A stretch of DNA of 59,173 nucleotides from an uncultured Pelagibacteraceae bacterium (GTDB lineage Bacteria > Pseudomonadota > Alphaproteobacteria > Pelagibacterales > Pelagibacteraceae), in NCBI GenBank assembly GCA_902534735.1, contig CACARD010000007.1, forward strand, positions 1 through 59,173. Reading direction: 5' to 3'. The notes below the pieces were generated by a model, which did no database searches, was not told the origin of the DNA, and saw only the letters and a list, made by a program, of their open reading frames with translations. The position numbers and the translations under genes were made by a program. Every line of letters starts with the position of its first letter. Positions within the stretch are counted from its first letter, which is position 1. This document shows, in pieces, positions 25,552 to 33,335 of the stretch.

Positions 25552-27716
25552 TTATTTAGTATTAGTGAGGAGCTGTCCTGAAAGATTTTATTATTTATAC
25601 ATTTAAAGTTATTATTTACCTCAGCTAAGGAACCATGGTATCCATCATTTTCTCTATAAACTACCAAACATTCTTTTGATGTATTAATATTTGATAAATC
25701 TGCTTGAAATACACTTGAGTCTAAAACTGAAACTCCATATTTACTCTCAGTTATTTTTATTTCTTTGATTTTAACATTTGATTTCCTCTTGATTTGAAAA
25801 GCTTTATCTGCACATCCCTTAAGATCCAAAGTAACAAAGATATAATTTCCTGTTTCAAAATCTAAACAATCATCTCCCGCATTCTTAATTGTTGTCTCAA
25901 AAATTTTAATATGAGAAATTTCTGCACTAACAGCGTCCTCTGAAGAATTATTTACAGTCAACTTTTTGATATTACCTGAAGTATTTATCAATCTTATTGC
26001 TTTGTTACATTTTAATTTATTAGCCTCAATTGTTATATTATCTAATTCTGTATCATAGAAAGTTAAACAATATGGAATGTAGTTTTGATATAAATTTTCA
26101 ATTTTTCTTACTGTGTCATCTGAATGATTAACAACAATATTAGTATTTTTAATAATACCACCAATAAAAAAAGCCCTTCCACTATCGTTCAAATATTTTA
26201 GTGTGATAGTATTGTCTGTTTTAAAAACTTTTACATAATTATTAAAATATAATTTAAGATTATTCTTTAAATTAATTTTATCCATTAAATTAATTGAGTT
26301 TGGACTTGGAGTAATATTTGAATTAAAATGACCTTTTTTTTTCCTTATAAATTTTATCAATCTGTCATCATAACTGATTTGATGTTCTTGAAATAATTTT
26401 TTTTCGAAATCTTCACTAATTTCAGTTTTCTCACAATCAAAATTTATGTTACACAACTCATAAGTATTCTTATTTAAGTGAAAAATTAAATTTTCTTTGT
26501 AATCGAAATCAACATATATTTTTCTATCATCGAATTTGGGAGTGAAATTATAATTATTCAAATATTCAACAATTTCTTTAAAGGTATCATTTAATTTCTT
26601 ATCGCTAATATTTAGCCTTTTATTCTTAAGCATTTTATTAAAATTATCTAAATTTATATTTTCAATTTTTTTTATTAATTTTTTTATGTGTTCCTTACTT
26701 ACTTGAAAGTTAATATTTTCATTACTATTTCTAAAATTTTTCTCAAGAATATTTGATTTCCAATCATAATAAACAGGTTCAATTTTATCGAGTATTAGAT
26801 TGTAATAATATCTTCTATCTCCAAATTGAGTTCCATGAAATCCATTTGTGGCAGAAATTAAAAGATAAAAATCTTTAAATTTATCTTGGTCAATAAAATA
26901 AATATTTTTATTTGAAAGAATATTCTCTTGATTATAAAATTTTTCATTTATGACTAAATAATTCGTTTTATCTAAAGCATTTAAATAATATGTTTGATTT
27001 TTTTCCCATCCTGTTCCTAATATTTGTCTTTCTGTGTTTAAAGCTCTTGTGAGATTATAATTATTTTTCTTTGTCTTATTTTCGGCAATTATAACTCCAT
27101 CAATTCTATTGTTTCTTCTTAATATTTCTTCATAATCCATATCTTGAAATATCATTTTAATTTCTTTGTTGTTGTTTACTTTTACATTTGTATAAAAAGT
27201 ATCAGGCGATATTATTCCCAATTCATGTACAAATTGTGTAATAAAAATTTCATTATCTCCAAGTCTTGTTGATGGAATCATTAATGCAAAGTGTCTACTG
27301 TGATTCAAATGACCATCGAAAATTTTTACTCTTAAAGATGATTTTAAGTTTTTTATATCTATATGATCTTTTCGTCCTCCATGTATTTTAACTTTTCCTT
27401 TGAACTTGCAAACAACATCATCACCATAATCTATACTTATATTTGCAGTTTCATATTTCTTATACTTATGATCAATTTTCCACTCGGATCGTGGAGTGCT
27501 GTAAAAGCTTTTTATTAAATTTATATACCACGATTTTGTTTTATTAGTTTTTATAAATATATTCTTTGGATAGAAATTAGTATTTAGATTTTTTAAAAAA
27601 TACTTAGAGTTATTTTGACAAAAAGTTTTTTTGTTAACTTCTTCATTAACATCTTTAGAAAAAGTACTAGTGTCATAGAAAATAGCTAAAAAAATTATTA
27701 TTATTTTTAACATCAA
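25548..27716 (-). CDS. Secreted CotH-like protein with C-terminal beta-helix
   Basis: 722 residues with a signal peptide (KIIIIFLAIFYDTSTFS). Residues ~100-330 resemble the CotH atypical kinase fold: FKGKVKIHGGRKDHID, SSLRVKIF, GDNEIFITQFVHELGIISP, FQDMDYEEILRRN, then GDRRYYYNLILDKIEPVYYDWKSN with D318 near the expected metal position. Residues ~490-700 are short repeated strands rich in Asn, Ile and Thr (NNITIEAN-like, AGDDCLDFETGNYIFVTLDLKG), typical of a right-handed beta-helix. CotH proteins phosphorylate secreted proteins in spore formers. The kinase activity here is unproven. It is coupled by 4-nt overlaps to both neighbours. Confidence 0.75.
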   Translation of the reverse strand: MMLKIIIIFLAIFYDTSTFSKDVNEEVNKKTFCQNNSKYFLKNLNTNFYPKNIFIKTNKTKSWYINLIKSFYSTPRSEWKIDHKYKKYETANISIDYGDDVVCKFKGKVKIHGGRKDHIDIKNLKSSLRVKIFDGHLNHSRHFALMIPSTRLGDNEIFITQFVHELGIISPDTFYTNVKVNNNKEIKMIFQDMDYEEILRRNNRIDGVIIAENKTKKNNYNLTRALNTERQILGTGWEKNQTYYLNALDKTNYLVINEKFYNQENILSNKNIYFIDQDKFKDFYLLISATNGFHGTQFGDRRYYYNLILDKIEPVYYDWKSNILEKNFRNSNENINFQVSKEHIKKLIKKIENINLDNFNKMLKNKRLNISDKKLNDTFKEIVEYLNNYNFTPKFDDRKIYVDFDYKENLIFHLNKNTYELCNINFDCEKTEISEDFEKKLFQEHQISYDDRLIKFIRKKKGHFNSNITPSPNSINLMDKINLKNNLKLYFNNYVKVFKTDNTITLKYLNDSGRAFFIGGIIKNTNIVVNHSDDTVRKIENLYQNYIPYCLTFYDTELDNITIEANKLKCNKAIRLINTSGNIKKLTVNNSSEDAVSAEISHIKIFETTIKNAGDDCLDFETGNYIFVTLDLKGCADKAFQIKRKSNVKIKEIKITESKYGVSVLDSSVFQADLSNINTSKECLVVYRENDGYHGSLAEVNNNFKCINNKIFQDSSSLILNK

Positions 27717-28357
27717 TAGAAATAATTGATTGTTAAATTGGTAATATTTTTGTTATCTTTTAAAAAGTTTTCATTTTTTATATTCTCAATGTCATCCTTG
27801 TTAACCGATGACAGTCTATAAAAGTATTCATAATTATCGTTTTCTAATTTATTTACTATTTTTTGTATCAAGAACTTGTTTTCCTCAATTTCTTTAATTT
27901 TAGTGTATGATGTAATTTCAACTTGGTGCTGTGGTCGTCCTTCTGAGAAGGATAATGAAAATAAACTATTATACTTTTTCTTAAATAAAGAAGTACAAAT
28001 TATAACAAATATTGAGAAAAAGGTTAAACCAAAGCCATAAATTGATCTTATTGCCATACCTATTCCAATCGTAATTAGTAAAAAATACAAAACTAATTCA
28101 AATGGGTTTTTAACTGGATTCCTAAATCTGACAATTGATAAAGCTCCAACCATACCTAAAGCTAATGCAATATTGTTAGAAATGATTCTTGTAATTGTTA
28201 GTGTGATAACTGGTAATAGAATAAATGTTAAAGTATAGTGATAAGTATTAACCCATTTTTGATCACTGTAGCTAAGACAAATTTTTAAAAGTAGTCCGCA
28301 TAAACCTGCAAAAAAGAAACTTGCAATCATGTCAATGTTAACATTAAAAATATTCAT
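27713..28357 (-). CDS. DUF4956 membrane protein
   Basis: 214 residues with four to five N-terminal membrane helices followed by a soluble C-terminal domain of ~90 residues (QHQVEITSYTKIKEIEENKF). The motif ALGMVGALSIVRFRNPVKNPFELVLYFLL, given here as SIVRFRNPVKNPFEL, is diagnostic for DUF4956. Its role is unknown; it is repeatedly found with VTC and CotH proteins. It is the first gene of the triad, 2 nt after tsaD and overlapping the CotH-like gene by 4 nt. Confidence 0.87.
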   Translation of the reverse strand: MNIFNVNIDMIASFFFAGLCGLLLKICLSYSDQKWVNTYHYTLTFILLPVITLTITRIISNNIALALGMVGALSIVRFRNPVKNPFELVLYFLLITIGIGMAIRSIYGFGLTFFSIFVIICTSLFKKKYNSLFSLSFSEGRPQHQVEITSYTKIKEIEENKFLIQKIVNKLENDNYEYFYRLSSVNKDDIENIKNENFLKDNKNITNLTINYFY

Positions 28358-28359
28358 TT

Positions 28360-29433
28360 CTAATTTAGTACAACCCCAGCACCTTTTAAAAATTTAGCAC
28401 TAGCATCTAAGGCCAATCTTGGACTAGCTTCTAAATCCATATTTTCAAATTTTTTTATTTTATATTTTTCTAGACCTACCAATGCGATCATTGCTGCGTT
28501 GTCTCCGCATAGTTTAATATCTGGAAAAATTGCCTTAAAGCCATTCTCATTACTTACTTCGATTAGTTTTTTTCTTATACCTTTGTTTGCCGCAACTCCT
28601 CCCGCAACGACAAAAGATTTTTCTTTAACTGCACTTTTTAAAAACTCTTTAAAAGCAATCTTAGATTTAATATACAATATTTCTTCTATAGTTTTTTGAA
28701 AAGAAGCTGCTAAATCATATTTTTCTTGTTCTGAATTTATATATTTTGTTATTCTTAGTATTGCAGTTTTAAGTCCTGCAAAAGATAAATTACATCCACC
28801 TTTATTAATTATTGGTTTGGGTAATTTATATTTATTTGGATCACCCTTTTCTGCAAATTTTTCCAACTTTGGACCACCTGGAAATTCTATTCCTAAAAGT
28901 TTCGCAGTTTTATCAAATGCTTCTCCCAAAGCATCGTCAATTGTAGTCCCCAATCTTTTATAACTACCTAATCCATTCACAATTAAAAATTGACTGTGTC
29001 CACCCGAAATCAATAGAAGTAAATAAGGATAATTAATATTAGTTTGAAGTCTTGGACTTAAGGCATGACCCTCTAAATGATTAACACCAATAAGTGGAAC
29101 TTTTAAGGATGATGCGAGTGATTTTGCAAAATTTAAACCAACACTAAGACAAATTATTAAACCAGGTCCAGATGTTGCGGCAACAGCAGATATTTTATCA
29201 AGAGTTATACCACTCTCATCCAAAGCTTTTTTTGCAATTAAATTAATTTTTTCAACGTGTGACCTTGCTGCTAATTCTGGAACAACGCCCCCAAATTCTT
29301 TATGAATTTCAAATTGACTTGAAACTATATTTGATAAAATTTTTGGTATACCACTTTCGTTATCTTGAATAATTGAAACCGCTGTTTCATCACAACTTGT
29401 CTCAATTCCTAATATTATTGGGCTTTTATTCAT
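28360..29433 (-). CDS. tsaD: TsaD, tRNA threonylcarbamoyladenosine transferase
   Basis: 357 residues. N-terminal LGIETSCDETAVSII, metal-binding GVNHLEGHALSPR with two His, SGGHSQFL, and C-terminal PDIKLCGDNAAMIALVG are all present. TsaD transfers threonylcarbamoyl to A37 of ANN-reading tRNAs together with TsaB and TsaE. It is divergent from hemC, the usual alphaproteobacterial arrangement, and is followed on the same strand by the DUF4956 triad. Confidence 0.97.
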   Translation of the reverse strand: MNKSPIILGIETSCDETAVSIIQDNESGIPKILSNIVSSQFEIHKEFGGVVPELAARSHVEKINLIAKKALDESGITLDKISAVAATSGPGLIICLSVGLNFAKSLASSLKVPLIGVNHLEGHALSPRLQTNINYPYLLLLISGGHSQFLIVNGLGSYKRLGTTIDDALGEAFDKTAKLLGIEFPGGPKLEKFAEKGDPNKYKLPKPIINKGGCNLSFAGLKTAILRITKYINSEQEKYDLAASFQKTIEEILYIKSKIAFKEFLKSAVKEKSFVVAGGVAANKGIRKKLIEVSNENGFKAIFPDIKLCGDNAAMIALVGLEKYKIKKFENMDLEASPRLALDASAKFLKGAGVVLN

Positions 29434-29492
29434 AAATTATTTTTTATAATTAATACAATTAATCTATAAGAATGTAATAAAAATAAATTTTT

Positions 29493-30404
29493 ATGAAAAG
29501 AGCTAATCTTGTAATTGGGACGCGTGGAAGTAAGTTAGCAATGATTTACGCAGAAAATGTGAAAAAAGAGCTAAAAAAATATTTTTCTAAAGAGATTGAA
29601 TTAAAAAAAATAGCAACAACAGGAGATCAAAAGCAAGATGAGAGATTATCTGAAATAGGAGGCAAAGGATTATTTTCAAAACAAATTGAAAAAGATTTAT
29701 TAAATAAAAATATAGATATAGCAGTACATGCCTTCAAAGATATGCCTACAGAAGAAACTGAAAATCTTTTAACTAATAATTTTTTAAAAAGAAATTCTCC
29801 TAATGAAATTTTAATAAGTAAAAATAATATAAAATTTGAAGATTTAGAGCCAAACTCAATTATTGGCACATCATCATATAGACGAGAATATCAACTTAAA
29901 AAAAAAAGACCCAACTTAAAATATAAACTTATCAGAGGAAATGTTGATACTAGAGTTCAAAAGTTAGAAAAAGGCGAATATGATGCAATAATTCTCTCAA
30001 AAGCAGGAGTAGATGCTTTAAATTTACAACATAAAATTTCACAAGAATTCAGTATTGATGAAATCATACCTTGTGCGGGCCAAGGAATTATAGCAATTCA
30101 ATGCAGAGAAGATGATAATGAAATTAAAAAATTACTTGAAAACATTAATGATCAAGAAACAAGAACTGTCGCAAAAGCAGAGAGAGAGGTCTTAAAAGTT
30201 CTTGAGGGAGATTGTGATACTGCAGTTGGTGTATTTGCAAAATTAAATGGTAAAAAAGTAGACCTATTGACCGAATTGTTTTCTGTTGATGGAAAAAATA
30301 GATATTTCATAAAAAAAAGTCTTCAAAAAGATAATATTGAGACTAGTAGTAGAATGGTGGGAGAAGAGCTTAAATTAAAATCAAAAGGTTCTTATAAAAA
30401 TTAA
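29493..30404 (+). CDS. hemC: Hydroxymethylbilane synthase (porphobilinogen deaminase)
   Basis: 303 residues. It has VIGTRGSKLAMIYAENV, GGKGLFSKQIEKDLL, DIAVHAFKDMPTE, GTSSYRREYQLK, RGNVDTRVQKLE and the dipyrromethane-binding EGDCDTAVGVFA with its Cys. It polymerises four porphobilinogens into hydroxymethylbilane. It is followed after 1 nt by hemD, giving a two-step haem operon divergent from tsaD. Confidence 0.97.
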   Translation: MKRANLVIGTRGSKLAMIYAENVKKELKKYFSKEIELKKIATTGDQKQDERLSEIGGKGLFSKQIEKDLLNKNIDIAVHAFKDMPTEETENLLTNNFLKRNSPNEILISKNNIKFEDLEPNSIIGTSSYRREYQLKKKRPNLKYKLIRGNVDTRVQKLEKGEYDAIILSKAGVDALNLQHKISQEFSIDEIIPCAGQGIIAIQCREDDNEIKKLLENINDQETRTVAKAEREVLKVLEGDCDTAVGVFAKLNGKKVDLLTELFSVDGKNRYFIKKSLQKDNIETSSRMVGEELKLKSKGSYKN

Positions 30405-30405
30405 A

Positions 30406-31104
30406 ATGCATATTTTACTAACCAGACCATTAGATGATAGTAAAGAATTAATTTTAAAATTTACTTCGATGAAACATAAAGTTTCTCATTTACCTTTATT
30501 AAAAATAAAAAAAATAGAAACACAAGAAATAGATTTTAGTCAATTCAAAGGCGTCATTTTCACGAGCGCTAATTCTTTAAAAAATCTAAATATTTCAAAA
30601 ATAGATAAAAAAATAATTTGTTTTTGTGTAGGTCTTGCAACAGAAAGAAAGGCAAAAGAATTAGGCTTTCAAAATATTTTCTGTGCCGAAGGTAATGTAA
30701 ATAATCTTAAAGAATTAATTTTACAAAATTTTGACCCAAAGATTGGACCAATGGCTTACGTTAGTGGAAAAATTGTCTCTTATAATCTTGATCAAGACTT
30801 AATTTCAGAAAACTATGTCATCAAGAGGATTATAAATTATACTGCAATACCAAATGAAAATTTAAGTGATGGTTTCTTAAGAGATATTAAATCTTCTGTG
30901 CCAGAAATTGTTTACATATATTCTGAAAATAGTGCGAAGACATTTTTTACGTTAATAAAAAAATATAATTTAGATAATATTTGGATGGAAACTAACCTAA
31001 TGTGTATGGGAGAAAAAGCATCATCAGCATTGAATGACATAAAATGGAAAAAAATTTTTCTTTTTAACCCTGGTGAAGAGGAGTTTTTGCTATATAAAAT
31101 TTAA
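30406..31104 (+). CDS. hemD: Uroporphyrinogen-III synthase
   Basis: 232 residues. HemD is poorly conserved in sequence, but the N-terminal ILLTRPLDDSKEL, the GVIFTSANSLKNL segment, IICFCVGLATERKAKELGF and YIYSENSAKTFF match the two-domain pattern. It cyclises hydroxymethylbilane with D-ring inversion. Its position one base behind hemC makes the call firm. The next gene, a MscS channel, begins 2 nt later. Confidence 0.92.
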   Translation: MHILLTRPLDDSKELILKFTSMKHKVSHLPLLKIKKIETQEIDFSQFKGVIFTSANSLKNLNISKIDKKIICFCVGLATERKAKELGFQNIFCAEGNVNNLKELILQNFDPKIGPMAYVSGKIVSYNLDQDLISENYVIKRIINYTAIPNENLSDGFLRDIKSSVPEIVYIYSENSAKTFFTLIKKYNLDNIWMETNLMCMGEKASSALNDIKWKKIFLFNPGEEEFLLYKI

Positions 31105-31106
31105 AA

Positions 31107-32192
31107 ATGGAAGTTTTAAATAAACTAAATGAGTTATTTTTATCTGTTTGGAAGCAGGGAATTCTTGGGGTAGATTTCTTTCAGATAATAGTAGGTCTTG
31201 GAATATTTGTATTATTTTTAATATTTAGAGGTCTAATCAGCAAACTTGTAATAAAAAAATTGGAATTAATTTCAAAAAGAACAACCAATAAATTAGATGA
31301 TACTTTTGTAAAATCTATGGAAGGTCCTGCTAGGTTTCTTCCAATTGTTCTTGGTGTCTTTTTTGCCAGTTACTATATGTCATTTGATAATGAGACTAGG
31401 GGTTTCATAGATAACGTAAACAGAACTTTAATAACAATTTTAATATTTTGGATAATACATCAGATAATTGAGCCTATATCATATATTTTAAGTGGATTAG
31501 ATAAAGTCCTGACAAAAGAATTAATAGGCTGGATTATAAAGTCTCTTAAAATTTTAATTTTTATTTTAGGCGCAGCTGCTGTTCTTGAGTTATGGGGAAT
31601 TAAAATTGGACCAATTATTGCAGGATTAGGCTTGTTTGGTGTTGCAGTAGCATTAGGTGCACAGGATTTATTTAAAAATTTAATATCTGGAATTTTAGTG
31701 TTAGTTGAAAAAAGATTTAGAATTGGTGATTGGATTAAAGTTGAGGGAGTTATTGAAGGAGTTGTTGAGAATATTGGATTTAGATCAACCGTTATAAGAA
31801 AATTTGATAAGTCACTAGCAATTATTCCCAATTTTCAATTTGCAGAAAATGCAGTGATTAATAACACAAGAAAGACTAACTGGGCTATTAGTTGGATAAT
31901 AACTCTTCAATATGACACTACAATTGATCAATTAAAAACCATTAGAGATGAGATTGAAGATCACATAAATAAAGGTGATGATTATGATCAATCTGTTGGA
32001 GTTGCTGTAAGAATAGATAAGTTTTCAGATAGCTCAATTGATATGTATGTAAGATGTTTTACAAAAACAAATAGTTGGACTAATTATTTACAAGTTAAAG
32101 AAAATCTGGCACTTGAAATAAAAAAAATTGTTGAAGGTAAGGGAGCTGCCTTTGCATTCCCAAGTCAGTCCATCTATGTTGAAAAAAAATGA
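31107..32192 (+). CDS. MscS-family mechanosensitive channel
   Basis: 361 residues. Four to five membrane helices are followed by the pore-lining TM3 AGLGLFGVAVALGAQDLFKNLISGI (Gly/Ala-rich, as in MscS TM3) and the beta domain with EKRFRIGDWIKVEGVIEGVVENIGFRSTVIR. It releases solutes on hypo-osmotic stress. It overlaps the YggT gene by 4 nt, a common pairing. Confidence 0.93.
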   Translation: MEVLNKLNELFLSVWKQGILGVDFFQIIVGLGIFVLFLIFRGLISKLVIKKLELISKRTTNKLDDTFVKSMEGPARFLPIVLGVFFASYYMSFDNETRGFIDNVNRTLITILIFWIIHQIIEPISYILSGLDKVLTKELIGWIIKSLKILIFILGAAAVLELWGIKIGPIIAGLGLFGVAVALGAQDLFKNLISGILVLVEKRFRIGDWIKVEGVIEGVVENIGFRSTVIRKFDKSLAIIPNFQFAENAVINNTRKTNWAISWIITLQYDTTIDQLKTIRDEIEDHINKGDDYDQSVGVAVRIDKFSDSSIDMYVRCFTKTNSWTNYLQVKENLALEIKKIVEGKGAAFAFPSQSIYVEKK

Positions 32193-32479
32193 TTGCTATA
32201 TTTTATTTAGCTCTTCAAATTTTAAAACTTTATTCATATGTTGTAATTGCCAATGTTGTTATAAGTTGGTTGGTCGCTTTTAATGTACTAAATACAAGCA
32301 ATCGCTTTGTATATTTAATATTAGATTTCACTTATAAAATGACAGAACCGATTTTAATGAGAATAAGAAGGTTTTTACCTAACCTTGGTGCTTTTGATAT
32401 TTCTCCTATCGTACTTCTTTTGTTGATATGGTTCATAGAAATGTGTATGAAACTCTACATTGCACCACTAATATTTTAA
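32189..32479 (+). CDS. YggT family membrane protein
   Basis: 96 residues, two hydrophobic YggT segments with the conserved TEPILMRIRRFLPNLGAFDISPIVLLLLIWF, seen as the short motifs TEPILMRIRRFLP and DISPIVLLLL. YggT proteins are integral inner-membrane proteins linked to osmotic and ion homeostasis in some bacteria. It overlaps mscS by 4 nt and precedes folD by 3 nt. Confidence 0.92.
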   Translation: MIAIFYLALQILKLYSYVVIANVVISWLVAFNVLNTSNRFVYLILDFTYKMTEPILMRIRRFLPNLGAFDISPIVLLLLIWFIEMCMKLYIAPLIF

Positions 32480-32482
32480 TAA

Positions 32483-33328
32483 ATGATTTTAATTGATGGA
32501 AAAAAAGCTGCTGCTGATTTAAGAGAAGAACTTAAGAAAGAAGTCTTATCTTTAAAAGATAAGCATAATAAAATACCAGGTTTAACAGTCATATTGATTG
32601 GTGATTTAGCACCTAGTCAAATTTATGTAAGAAATAAAGAGAAATCTGCCAATGAAGTGGGCCTTAAATCAGAGGTGATTAGATACCCTGACAGTGTTGA
32701 AGAAAATGAAGTTTTAAAAAAAATCGATGAACTTAATAATGACGATTCTGTTTCAGGAATTTTAGTTCAGCTCCCACTTCCTAAACATATTGATAAACAA
32801 AAAGTTATAGAGGCAATTATGCCAGAGAAGGATGTAGATGGATTTCATCCCATGAATGTTGGTAATCTTTCGTCAGGTTATGAAAGTTCTATTCCGTGCA
32901 CTCCTTTAGGTTGTTACTTATTAATAAAAAAAATTGAACCAAACCTTAATGGAAAAAAGGCTGTAATTGTTGGAAGATCAAATTTAAATGGTAAGCCAAT
33001 GACACAGTTGTTGTTGAAAGAAAATTGTACAGTTACAATTACTCATTCAAAAACAAATGATCTTAAAGGAGAATGTTTAAAAGGAGACATTATAGTCGCT
33101 GCTGTTGGGATCCCAGAGCTTGTAAAAGGTGATTGGGTAAAAAAAGATGCAATTGTGATTGACGTTGGTATTAATAAAACTGAAAACGGTTTAGTTGGTG
33201 ATGTGGCATTTGATGAAGTATCAAAAGTTGCAAAAGCTTTAACTCCAGTTCCAGGTGGAGTCGGACCTATGACTATTGCATGTTTACTTAAAAATACAAT
33301 TGAGTGTTTTAAGAGAGCAAATAAATAA
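32483..33328 (+). CDS. folD: FolD, methylenetetrahydrofolate dehydrogenase/cyclohydrolase
   Basis: 281 residues. It contains VILIGDLAPSQIYVRNKEK with the catalytic Lys, VSGILVQLPLPKHID, KDVDGFHPMNVG, VIVGRSNLNGKPM and TPVPGGVGPMTIACLL. It interconverts methylene-, methenyl- and formyl-tetrahydrofolate with NADP. It is the last gene of the hemC-hemD-mscS-yggT-folD run. Confidence 0.97.
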   Translation: MILIDGKKAAADLREELKKEVLSLKDKHNKIPGLTVILIGDLAPSQIYVRNKEKSANEVGLKSEVIRYPDSVEENEVLKKIDELNNDDSVSGILVQLPLPKHIDKQKVIEAIMPEKDVDGFHPMNVGNLSSGYESSIPCTPLGCYLLIKKIEPNLNGKKAVIVGRSNLNGKPMTQLLLKENCTVTITHSKTNDLKGECLKGDIIVAAVGIPELVKGDWVKKDAIVIDVGINKTENGLVGDVAFDEVSKVAKALTPVPGGVGPMTIACLLKNTIECFKRANK

Positions 33329-33335
33329 AAATTTA

